A stretch of 64,000 nt of DNA, taken from NCBI GenBank assembly GCA_021775475.1, contig JAJFHS010000042.1, forward strand, positions 1 through 64,000. Reading direction: 5' to 3'. The position numbers were made by a program, and so were the translations under genes. Positions 57,316 to 64,000 of this stretch are shown here, piece after piece; positions within the stretch are counted from its first letter, which is position 1; every line of letters starts with the position of its first letter. The notes under the pieces are model-generated. The model was not told the origin of the DNA and did no database searches. It worked only from the letters and a program-made list of their open reading frames with translations. This DNA is from Hyphomicrobiales bacterium. Its GTDB lineage: Bacteria > Pseudomonadota > Alphaproteobacteria > Rhizobiales > JAJFHR01.

Positions 57316-58026
57316 ATCGAGACAACCAGCGAAAATGATATCCACGCCCTTTCCTGGGACGATGGGGACAAGCCGTACTCGCAACGTTTTGGTGACCATT
57401 TTTACTCGCAAAATGATGGTCGGGCTGAGACTGCTCATGTGTTTCTCGCCGGCAATGATTTACCACAGCGCTGGCAATCCCAGGACCATTTTCAAATTGC
57501 CGAACTGGGATTTGGTACCGGGCTGAATTTCCTCGAAACCTGGCGGCAATGGTGTCGGCATCGTCGACCTGGTCAGCATCTTGATTACACCTCGTTTGAA
57601 GCCTATCCGCTCGACGCACAGGCAATAATTCGCGCAATTTCCGTCTGGCCCGATCTGTCGGAACTGGCAGAGAAGCTGGTACAGCATTTGCCTGACCTTA
57701 ATAGATCTCCAACTGTGTGGAATCTGGATCACCAAACCACGCTGACCATTATCAAGGCGCAGGCCCTTGAAGGTGTAGGCAACTGGCCCCAAAAAGCCGA
57801 CGCGTGGTATCTTGATGGCTTTTCTCCGCAACTCAATCGCGACATGTGGTCATCGCGACTGATGGAGCAAGTTTTTGCCCATACCCACGTCATCGGTACT
57901 TTTGCCACCTACACAAGTGCTGGATGGGTGCGTCGAAACCTGCAATCCAGTGGGTTTAACGTGAAAAAAATCCCCGGCCATGGCACCAAGCGCCACATGC
58001 TGGTGGGTGTGCGGGAACTGCTTTGA
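57316..58026 (+). CDS. mnmD: MnmD-type tRNA methyltransferase (MnmC N-terminal domain) with ATC start
   Basis: The 236-residue protein is the methyltransferase half of MnmC, which uses SAM to finish mnm5-(s2)U34. The SAM motif is FQIAELGFGTGLNFLETW and the catalytic block WYLDGFSPQLNRDMW, and FATYTSAGWVRRNLQSSGF ends the fold. The conserved N-terminal block (LSWDDGDKPYSQRFGDHFYS, AHVFLAG) begins near 57319, but no ATG, GTG or TTG exists in frame upstream of it before a stop at 57301. ATC at 57316, with AAGGA 9 nt ahead, is the only good candidate. A GTG at 57439 would remove about 40 conserved residues. There is no FAD oxidase domain, so that activity must come from elsewhere. Confidence 0.82.
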   Translation: METTSENDIHALSWDDGDKPYSQRFGDHFYSQNDGRAETAHVFLAGNDLPQRWQSQDHFQIAELGFGTGLNFLETWRQWCRHRRPGQHLDYTSFEAYPLDAQAIIRAISVWPDLSELAEKLVQHLPDLNRSPTVWNLDHQTTLTIIKAQALEGVGNWPQKADAWYLDGFSPQLNRDMWSSRLMEQVFAHTHVIGTFATYTSAGWVRRNLQSSGFNVKKIPGHGTKRHMLVGVRELL

Positions 58027-58051
58027 GTATATTCGAATAACGTGTGATCAT

Positions 58052-58136
58052 CCGCACCGTCCCGGCCTTGAGCCGGAACCTGCTGACATTCAGATTGAGC
58101 GCCAAAAGGTCCCGGCTTAAGGCCGGGACGGTGCGG
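58052..58136. repeat. 29-bp inverted repeat between convergent mnmD and yifB
   Basis: Arms at 58052-58080 and 58108-58136 are 29-nt reverse complements with two mismatches, around a 27-nt loop. It is a CCGCACCGTCCCGGCC-type palindrome. The arms fill the gap of 141 nt between convergent genes. A related half-copy may exist at 2236-2260. It may terminate transcription from both sides. Confidence 0.85.
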
Positions 58137-58167
58137 AAAACAGGAGTTTCCTTTATTCGATCCTGCT

Positions 58168-59700
58168 TTAAGCAGCATTTCTTAAATTCAACCCCTGGCT
58201 TCGATAGCTCAATGCTTCGGCAATATGGACGCGTGACGTTACTTCCATGCCATCAAGATCAGCCAGTGTGCGGGCAACGCGCAAGATACGGTGGTATCCG
58301 CGTGCGCTCAGGCGCATCACGTCTGAGGCCTGACGCAATAACTGCTGGCCACCGGCATCGGGGCTGGCGACTTTCTCCAGCAATTCACCATCGGCCTGAG
58401 AATTGGTTTTAATAGAGTTGTGCCCGAGCGATGAATAACGTTTGCGTTGGGTCTCGCGTGCAGCCATCACTCTTTTGGCAATCTCCGCACTGCTTTCACG
58501 CGGTCCCGGCAACACCAGATCAGCTGCACTCAATGCGGGTACCTCGATGCGGATATCGATACGATCGAGCATGGGTCCGGAAATTTTTGCCTGATAATCA
58601 TCGGCACATTTTCGCCCGCGTTTGCACGTGTGGCCGGGTTCACCCGCACCGCCGCATCGACACGGGTTCATAGCCGCAATCAACTGAAACCGGCACGGGT
58701 AGGTGACATGATGATTGGCACGCGCAATCATCGTTTGACCGCTTTCAAGCGGCTGGCGCAGGCTTTCGAGCACGCGCGGGGAAAATTCCGGCAGCTCGTC
58801 GAGAAATAAAACTCCATGATGCGCCAGCGAAATCTCACCCGGCCTGGCCTTGATGCCACCGCCAATCAGGGCGGCGGGACTGGCGGTATGATGGGGATCG
58901 CGAAACGGTCGCCGCGGACTGATGCGCCCTTCACTAAGGTTTCCGGCAATGCTGGCAATCATCGAGACTTCGAGCATTTCTTCGGCATCCATCGGTGGCA
59001 ATATTGAGGGTAAACGCTGGGCCAGCATTGATTTTCCAGCACCTGGCGGTCCCATCATCAACAGGTTATGGCCACCGGCGGCAACAATTTCCAAAGCCCT
59101 CTTGGCGCTTTCCTGCCCCTTGATATCGGCAAAATCTGGCAGATGCCCCGTATCATCGGCCATACCGGGCTCAGGCCGGCTCAACACCTGCATGCCCTTG
59201 AAATGATTGACAAGCTGCACCAGCGTTGCCGGGCTCAATATATCAATATCGGCCCCGGCCCAGGCAGCTTCGGGCCCGCATGCCTCGGGACAAATCAAAC
59301 CCTTGCCTGCCCCATTGGCACCAACAGCTGCCGGTAAAACCCCGGCAACAGCGCTGATTGAGCCATCAAGGGACAGTTCGCCCAAAACAAAATACCGGCT
59401 TAAAGTTTCCGCCGAAATCACATCCATCGCCGCAAGTAACCCTAAAGCAATCGGCAGATCATAATGACTGCCTTCTTTGGGCAGGTCTGCGGGTGCAAGA
59501 TTAACCGTGATCCGTTTTGGCGGCAAAGCCAGACCAATGGCATTCAAGGCTGCGCGCACACGCTCACGACTTTCCGCCACCGCCTTATCGGGCAGGCCCA
59601 CAAGCGTAAAAGCAGGAAGCCCCGGTGCCATTTGCACCTGAACATCAACAACGCGCGCTTCAATACCCTGAAAAGCAACCGTATTAATATGCGCAACCAT
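58168..59700 (-). CDS. YifB/ComM-family Mg-chelatase-like AAA ATPase
   Basis: The 510-residue AAA+ helicase-like protein has an N-terminal Lon-substrate/ribosomal S5-like domain (about 1-170), Walker A (MMGPPGAGKSMLAQRL), Walker B (LFLDELPEF), and NPCRCGG with the zinc-finger-like cysteines near residues 338-358. ComM of Vibrio drives branch migration during natural transformation; a role in this organism is unproven. The start ATG at 59700 has GGGAGGG just upstream and is preferred to 59733. Confidence 0.92.
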   Translation of the reverse strand: MVAHINTVAFQGIEARVVDVQVQMAPGLPAFTLVGLPDKAVAESRERVRAALNAIGLALPPKRITVNLAPADLPKEGSHYDLPIALGLLAAMDVISAETLSRYFVLGELSLDGSISAVAGVLPAAVGANGAGKGLICPEACGPEAAWAGADIDILSPATLVQLVNHFKGMQVLSRPEPGMADDTGHLPDFADIKGQESAKRALEIVAAGGHNLLMMGPPGAGKSMLAQRLPSILPPMDAEEMLEVSMIASIAGNLSEGRISPRRPFRDPHHTASPAALIGGGIKARPGEISLAHHGVLFLDELPEFSPRVLESLRQPLESGQTMIARANHHVTYPCRFQLIAAMNPCRCGGAGEPGHTCKRGRKCADDYQAKISGPMLDRIDIRIEVPALSAADLVLPGPRESSAEIAKRVMAARETQRKRYSSLGHNSIKTNSQADGELLEKVASPDAGGQQLLRQASDVMRLSARGYHRILRVARTLADLDGMEVTSRVHIAEALSYRSQGLNLRNAA

Positions 59701-59817
59701 AATACCCTCCCGCCAATCTCTAGCGCCAAGCATAGGCTACTTTAATTTATAAAACAAGAACAATTAGGGAACAAAATGTTTTAACCAAGGCGTGCTGTGT
59801 TTAACTGAACTCACCTA

Positions 59818-59939
59818 ATCCGTCATCCTCGGGCTTGACCCGGGGATCCATACCGCTGTCCTAGGCGATACCATGAAATTTCTTTTATGTCGCAAACCCA
59901 AGGGAATGGATCCCCGGGTCAAGCCCGAGGATGACGGAT
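59818..59939. repeat. 34-bp perfect inverted repeat upstream of yifB
   Basis: Arms 59818-59851 and 59906-59939 are exact 34-nt reverse complements with a 54-nt loop. The TCATCCTCGGGCTTGACCCG type of palindrome is scattered through many alphaproteobacterial genomes as a repeat family. It fills much of the 330-nt gap between yifB and the small putative DNA-binding gene. The rest of the gap, 59734-59817 and 59940-60031, holds no gene that I can see. Confidence 0.9.
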
Positions 59940-60031
59940 AGGAATGGTATGAAAACAATTATACGCAACACGTTTTAGCGGTTTTTCGCATTTAAAAAGG
60001 CAGCCAACAAAAAAGTTGGCTACCATTCTAA

Positions 60032-60241
60032 CTAAGCAGCGTCTTTATCGAGACGACCGAGAGCTTCATCTTTGCTACCGGGGTGACTTTTTCCCGTATT
60101 AATTTCAGAAATGCGCCCGCCATTTGTATCGAAATGAGCTGCTATCCTACTTTGCAGCCATCCATCTCTAATCATTAGATGAATTTCAACTGCGTCTTTG
60201 TAGCTTAGGTGTTTTGAGGGTCTTCTATTGGCATTTGCCAT
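60032..60241 (-). CDS. Small putative helix-turn-helix protein
   Basis: The 69-residue basic protein has one recognisable helix-turn-helix-like stretch (DGWLQSRIAAHFDTNGGRISEI, given in part: LQSRIAAHFDTNGGRISEI). It could be a regulator or a phage/plasmid-type DNA-binding peptide. Related short proteins occur sporadically in alphaproteobacteria, usually without assigned function. It stands alone in a 900-nt region that also holds a long palindrome and tandem hairpins, suggesting an accessory origin. Confidence 0.65.
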   Translation of the reverse strand: MANANRRPSKHLSYKDAVEIHLMIRDGWLQSRIAAHFDTNGGRISEINTGKSHPGSKDEALGRLDKDAA

Positions 60242-60636
60242 ATCAACGTCCTTTATTTAGTTGAACATTGAGCTTGACCAAAAGCAATTTATGACTCAAA
60301 AGAGTTATCTAAATACTGCTATGTCCCGCGCCCAATGTCCAAATTGAGCGGGATGTGAAAACTGAAAACGTCGCAGCCTGCAAGCTTAGCGGCGTTTTCT
60401 TTTGCACATATCACTATCCTATATGACTTCGAATAGCTTTTGCGTCAACAGCGTGACCATCCGTATTTGTTTTTAGTAATATATTTTATTTTTTTAATAT
60501 AAAAAACAAATACTTACCCTGTTACCAAACGGTAATAACAGTTTAGTTTTCCACAACTCAATACTTTTTTCGCGAATCGTCAATTCTAGGATTTTACTAT
60601 TTAGCGATATAACAAGAACAATCAAAGACAAACATT
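60242..60636. other. Gap upstream of the small HTH gene, AT-rich
   Basis: This 395-nt stretch holds no protein-coding gene. It carries two tandem hairpins at 60324-60353 and 60364-60399 (listed separately), and a very AT-rich part from about 60480 to 60600. gshB ends at its right edge (its 3' end), so no promoter for gshB is expected here. Confidence 0.5.
60324..60404 (+). terminator. Tandem hairpins with T-tract
   Basis: TCCCGC (60324-60329) pairs with GCGGGA (60348-60353), enclosing CCAAT/ATTG. A second, stronger stem, GAAAACGTCGC (60364-60374) with GCGGCGTTTTC (60389-60399), one mismatch, is followed by TTTTGC. The pair could end a short plus-strand transcript, such as a small RNA starting after about 60250. 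No start for such an RNA is identified. Confidence 0.5.
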
Positions 60637-61578
60637 TCACTCCAGCCGTTTTTCGATCGCATCCCAGATCAATGCGGCGATGTCGGGGCCGCCGAAGCGT
60701 TTGATTTCGCAGATGCCGGTGGGCGAGGTTACGTTGATTTCGGTGAGGTAATCACCGATGACGTCAATACCGACGAAAATCAGCCCGCGTTCGCGCAAAA
60801 TCGGTGCCATGGCGGCGCATATTTCCAGGTCACGTGCCGTCAGGTCGACTTCTTCGGGCCTGCCACCCACATGCATGTTGGAGCGGGTTTCACCTTTTGC
60901 CGGTACGCGATTAATCGCACCCACCACTTCGCCATCAATCAGGATGATACGCTTATCGCCAGCGCGTACTTCTGACAGATATTTCTGGGCAATCATCGGC
61001 TCGGGCATCATGCTGTTGAACAATTCAACGATTGAGGCGAGATTTTCATCATCCCGGCCAAGCCTGAACACCCCCTGCCCACCATTGCCATAAAGGGGTT
61101 TGACGATGATATCTTTATGTTCGTCTTTGAATGCGCGGATTTTATGCTCATCGCGGGTAATAAGAGTTGGCGGCATAAATTCGAGAAAATCGGTGACAAA
61201 TATTTTTTCCGGCGCATCTCTCACCGAGCGCGGATCATTGACCACCAGTGTTTCGGGGTGAATGCGCTCAAGCAGATGGGTGGCCGAAATATACGACATA
61301 TCAAACGGTGGATCCTGACGCATCAATACCACATCAACCTCAGCCAGATCGCACTCATAGATCTCGCTTAAGGAATAATGATCACCCACGGTGTCGCGCA
61401 CCTTCAGATCACACCCGCGCGCACTTAACCTGCCGTCGCGAAAACTTAAATTTTCAGTGAGGTAATAAAACAGGGAATGGCCGCGCCTTTGCGCCTCTAA
61501 CATCATGGCAAAGGTCGAATCACCGCTAATATCAACGGCCTCTATAGGGTCCATCTGCACCGCAATTTTTAAACTCAT
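60637..61578 (-). CDS. gshB: Glutathione synthetase
   Basis: The 313-residue ATP-grasp enzyme adds glycine to gamma-glutamylcysteine. N-terminal text [40 protein letters not shown], the ATP-grasp [14 protein letters not shown] and the C-terminal [21 protein letters not shown] are standard. It follows yraN and rsmI on the same strand, a common alphaproteobacterial order. Confidence 0.96.
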   Translation of the reverse strand: MSLKIAVQMDPIEAVDISGDSTFAMMLEAQRRGHSLFYYLTENLSFRDGRLSARGCDLKVRDTVGDHYSLSEIYECDLAEVDVVLMRQDPPFDMSYISATHLLERIHPETLVVNDPRSVRDAPEKIFVTDFLEFMPPTLITRDEHKIRAFKDEHKDIIVKPLYGNGGQGVFRLGRDDENLASIVELFNSMMPEPMIAQKYLSEVRAGDKRIILIDGEVVGAINRVPAKGETRSNMHVGGRPEEVDLTARDLEICAAMAPILRERGLIFVGIDVIGDYLTEINVTSPTGICEIKRFGGPDIAALIWDAIEKRLE

Positions 61579-61619
61579 GAGATTATTTCTGCTGTTGTTG
61601 GGTTTTTATTATCTGACAT

Positions 61620-62006
61620 CTATTGCCCCATGTTGTCCACAAATGCATTAGCAATATGCAAAGGCCAGCGCCACGGTGCCAGCAGGATTGCATCGAACCT
61701 CATTTCTTGCAGGCCATCGCGCTGGTTTTTTAATGTCCAGTATTGTGCGGCGCGGATAATTCGCGATTGCTGTTTAGGTGTGATGGAAAAAGCGGCCACA
61801 TCTCTGTCAGCGCGAAATTTGACCTCAACGAAGACCACAAGATTGCGGCGGGAAACAATCAGATCAATCTCACCTGCGGGGCATTTATAACGCTGGGCAA
61901 CAATGCGATAGCCCTTTAGCAACAAAAAAATCAATGCTAGCCACTCTGCCCGCTTACCGGCAGCATACGTTACTTGGCGATGGCGCTGAGATTTTTTGGC
62001 CATCAT
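61620..62006 (-). CDS. yraN: UPF0102/YraN-family nuclease-like protein
   Basis: The 128-residue protein is a restriction-endonuclease-fold member of UPF0102. Family text is RAEWLALIFLLLKGYRIVAQRYKCPAGEIDLIV, with VVFVEVKFR giving the E-x-K core. Function is not established. The ATG overlaps the stop of rsmI (ATGA), and gshB follows. Confidence 0.9.
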   Translation of the reverse strand: MMAKKSQRHRQVTYAAGKRAEWLALIFLLLKGYRIVAQRYKCPAGEIDLIVSRRNLVVFVEVKFRADRDVAAFSITPKQQSRIIRAAQYWTLKNQRDGLQEMRFDAILLAPWRWPLHIANAFVDNMGQ

Positions 62007-62860
62007 TTTTCCAGTGCCTGTGAAAGGCTTAAAGCTCGCGTATAGATTTTACGCCGGGCAATACCGGTGACTGCCGCAACTTGGGCTACCGCCTCTTTCA
62101 GGCTTGTTGATTGCAGGTGTTCAAGAATAAGGGCATCAACCTCACCGGCTTCAAAAACTTTTTCTGTTGGTGGCTCAATAATCACGACAATCTCCCCTTT
62201 GACGCGGGCGACTTCGTCGAATTTCTCAATCAACTGGTCAATCGATCCCCGGCTGACTTCCTCGTAAAGCTTGGTCATCTCGCGCGCCACAACACCGCGG
62301 CGCGGGCCCAATACGTCAAGGACATCGCGCAGCATTTTAATCAGGCGCGGACCGGTTTCCAGAAACACCAGTGTCGAATTAATCCCTGACACTTCGCTTA
62401 AAACCTGGCGGCGGGCGTGAGTTTTGGCGGGAAGAAAGCCTAAAAACAAAAACCGGTCACTTGGCAGCCCGGCAATGCTCAAAGCAGCTATTGGAGAAGA
62501 CGGTCCGGGAACGCTTAATATATTAATTCCAAGATCAGCCGCCTCGCGCACCAGTTTAAAGCCCGGGTCCGATATCAAAGGTGTTCCGGCATCTGATATC
62601 AGAGCAATGGCTGCACCCGATTTGAGTTTTTCAAGCACCTGCGGCCGCACCCGGGCGGCGTTGTGGTCGTGATAGGCAATACTATTGGTGGAAATCTCAT
62701 AATGCGATAATAATTTTGCGCTCACACGCGTGTCTTCACACAAAATCAGATCAGCTGATTTCAGCACCTCGACCGCACGATAGGTAATATCCGCCAGATT
62801 GCCGATGGGTGTTGCCGTTACATATAATCCCGGCTGTAGAGGTTTTGCTGGCTTTGACAT
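62003..62860 (-). CDS. rsmI: 16S rRNA (cytidine1402-2'-O)-methyltransferase
   Basis: The 285-residue tetrapyrrole-methylase-fold enzyme methylates the ribose of C1402. Its text is LYVTATPIGNLADITYRAVEVL, LCEDTRVSAKLLSHY, and ALISDAGTPLISDPGFKLV. It begins the rsmI-yraN-gshB run and is divergent from the LpoA-like gene. A perfect 18-bp palindrome lies between the two genes. Confidence 0.95.
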   Translation of the reverse strand: MSKPAKPLQPGLYVTATPIGNLADITYRAVEVLKSADLILCEDTRVSAKLLSHYEISTNSIAYHDHNAARVRPQVLEKLKSGAAIALISDAGTPLISDPGFKLVREAADLGINILSVPGPSSPIAALSIAGLPSDRFLFLGFLPAKTHARRQVLSEVSGINSTLVFLETGPRLIKMLRDVLDVLGPRRGVVAREMTKLYEEVSRGSIDQLIEKFDEVARVKGEIVVIIEPPTEKVFEAGEVDALILEHLQSTSLKEAVAQVAAVTGIARRKIYTRALSLSQALEK

Positions 62861-62999
62861 TATTCACCTTAACGCATCGACAGGAACAATGTTGTCCTAT
62901 ACAATTGTGCAAGTTCAGGTATTATTACGATAATCTGTTGTGAACAGGAAAGCAGATAATCAGGGTAAAGCCTTTGGGGGTCAACGGCGCCATACTTTA

Positions 63000-63017
63000 T
63001 TCGTGTTTAAACACGAA
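63000..63017. promoter_or_regulatory. 18-bp perfect palindrome between divergent rsmI and LpoA-like genes
   Basis: TTCGTGTTTAAACACGAA is fully symmetric and lies in the shared upstream region (62861-63069). It looks like an operator for a dimeric regulator, or it may be a chance palindrome; the binding protein is unknown. Confidence 0.5.
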
Positions 63018-63069
63018 ATAGACATGTTGTCAGAGCATCAATATGCCAATGTTCGATAAAGGAAAATCA

Positions 63070-64000
63070 GTGAAAGCCCTTAAAATTTTTACGGGGATAG
63101 TGCTGGCCCTTGGGCTGACAGCATGCGGGGGAAATTTTGGCTCGAGATCGCTTTTCGGTGACAGCGAGACAACGCCGCAAAAACCTGTTGTAAATTCACA
63201 AAATGCTGCCCGGGTGGCCTTGCTGGTTCCCTTGACCGGCCCTGGCAAGATCAGCGAAATCGGGGCGGGGTTGAAACAGGCTGGTGAACTGGCGATTTTT
63301 GATGCTGGCGGTGCCGAAGTTGTTCTTATTCCGTTTGATACCAAAGGCACACCGGAAGGTGCACGCGCTGCTGCCCAACAAGCTGTGCAGGAAGGTGCCG
63401 AGATTATTCTGGGACCATTGTTATCAGCCAATGTCGGACCGGTAGCCCAACAGGCAAGAGCCAGCAACATACCAGTTCTGGCTTTTTCCTCAGACCGCAG
63501 AGTGGCTGGAAACGGCGTTTACCTGCTGAGCTTTCTGCCGACCCAGGAGATTGCCCGCGTGGTCAATTATTCAGCCGGCAAGGGCGCGCAAGGTTTTGCC
63601 AGCCTCATTCCCCAATCACCTTATGGCACTTTGGTAAACGCAGCATTCGATCAGGCGGTAACGGCACGTGGCGGCAAAGTCCTGTCAGTGGAGCAATATG
63701 CCCGCAACTCAAAAAGTGCGGCGAAAAACATTGCAAGACTGGCCACATTTGCCAAGTCCAACCGCAGTGGCGTTGAAGCTATTTTTCTGCCTGAAGGCGG
63801 CCCCCTGTTATATGACATGGCGGCAATGCTGGAAAAAAGAGGTATCGACAAGGAAAAAATACGCCTGCTTGGCACCGGCCTGTGGGATGAGCCCGGCCTG
63901 TCGGCGATAAGAGCCCTTAATGGCGGCTGGTATGCTTCTCCCGATCCGATTGCCAAAAGCGCATTTATTGCACGTTACAAAAACGCCTATAACAAATCTC
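63070..64000 (+). CDS. LpoA/LppC-like lipoprotein (penicillin-binding protein activator), partial
   Basis: The visible 310 residues form a lipoprotein with periplasmic type-1 binding fold. The signal peptide ends in a lipobox LTACGG (cysteine about residue 18). The mature region has VALLVPLTGPGKISEIGAGLKQAGELAIFD and NIPVLAFSSDRRVAGNGVYLLSF, typical of the LppC/PBP-activator group used in alphaproteobacteria. A role in stimulating peptidoglycan synthases is inferred. The start is the GTG at 63070 because AAAGGA lies 7 nt upstream; an ATG at 63043 is also in frame. The gene runs off the right edge of the window without a stop. The rsmI neighbour is normal for this family. Confidence 0.85.
   Translation, partial: MKALKIFTGIVLALGLTACGGNFGSRSLFGDSETTPQKPVVNSQNAARVALLVPLTGPGKISEIGAGLKQAGELAIFDAGGAEVVLIPFDTKGTPEGARAAAQQAVQEGAEIILGPLLSANVGPVAQQARASNIPVLAFSSDRRVAGNGVYLLSFLPTQEIARVVNYSAGKGAQGFASLIPQSPYGTLVNAAFDQAVTARGGKVLSVEQYARNSKSAAKNIARLATFAKSNRSGVEAIFLPEGGPLLYDMAAMLEKRGIDKEKIRLLGTGLWDEPGLSAIRALNGGWYASPDPIAKSAFIARYKNAYNKS

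Noticed and set aside
1-64000. tRNA, rRNA or CRISPR arrays
   Set aside because: No cloverleaf-like or CCA-ended structure, rRNA text, or regularly spaced direct repeats were seen in any gap; a dedicated scan (tRNAscan-SE, CRISPR finder) would settle this.

Overview
The window is a 64-kb, gene-dense piece of an alphaproteobacterial chromosome, most likely from the order Hyphomicrobiales (Rhizobiales) or a close relative. This rests on gene order: mnmE/mnmG/rsmG/parA/parB near the origin; rho-hemJ-hemE facing a kinase/pyrophosphorylase-maf-aroE-coaE-dnaQ run; secB, fxsA and a Tim44-like gene; hslV/hslU beside hisB-(DUF2628)-hisHAFE-coaA; and gshB-yraN-rsmI next to an LpoA-like lipoprotein gene. 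Individual proteins also look alphaproteobacterial. No rRNA, tRNA or CRISPR array was seen, and the genus cannot be named from this window.

Layout. 0.1-2.3 kb: a decayed hydrogenase-accessory remnant, consisting of a broken HoxA/HupR-type sigma-54 regulator, the C-terminal third of hypB, an apparently intact nickel/cobalt-type transporter and an IS630-family transposase fragment. 2.3-8.5 kb: a hybrid histidine kinase, a UbiH-type hydroxylase, tesB, and amtB behind a consensus sigma-54 promoter. 8.6-21 kb: DapC-like aminotransferase, ftsK, lolA-like, xthA, a cyclic-nucleotide-binding protein, an OmpR-type regulator, an L,D-transpeptidase, yggS, leuS, lptE and holA. 21-27 kb: parB-parA-rsmG-mnmG-mnmE on the minus strand, with two perfect 16-bp parS sites. 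27-32 kb: a DUF255 thioredoxin-like protein, rho, hemJ, hemE. 32.2-32.6 kb: an AT-rich gap with DnaA-box-like sequences between hemE and the PPSR gene, which is the position of the Caulobacter and Rickettsia origins; I call it the probable oriC. Genes on both sides are mostly transcribed away from it.

32.6-40.4 kb: ppsR-maf-aroE-coaE-dnaQ in tight overlaps, then secB, fxsA, a Tim44-like gene, mltA, smr and a small XRE regulator. 40.6-43.6 kb: hslV and hslU separated by a polytopic membrane protein gene. 43.8-49.4 kb: histidine genes with an inserted DUF2628 gene, then coaA and a PfkB-type adenosine kinase. 49.6-59.7 kb: housekeeping and repair genes (CysZ/EI24-like, nth, ogt with an AraC-type domain, gpmA, dapB, pyrF, a YcaQ-like glycosylase, mnmD, yifB) and two unrecognised lipoproteins. 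59.7-60.6 kb: a small accessory-looking island with a long palindrome, a 69-residue putative DNA-binding protein and tandem hairpins. 60.6-64 kb: gshB, yraN, rsmI and the start of an LpoA-like gene cut by the window edge.

Most of the window is ordinary core genome. The points worth a second look are the hydrogenase relic, the probable oriC/parS region, the sigma-54 amtB promoter with no glnK beside it, the gene inserted between hslV and hslU, three unrelated long intergenic palindromes, and an mnmD gene whose only plausible start codon is ATC. I found no convincing undescribed multi-gene system. All calls come from reading the sequence; no database search was run.
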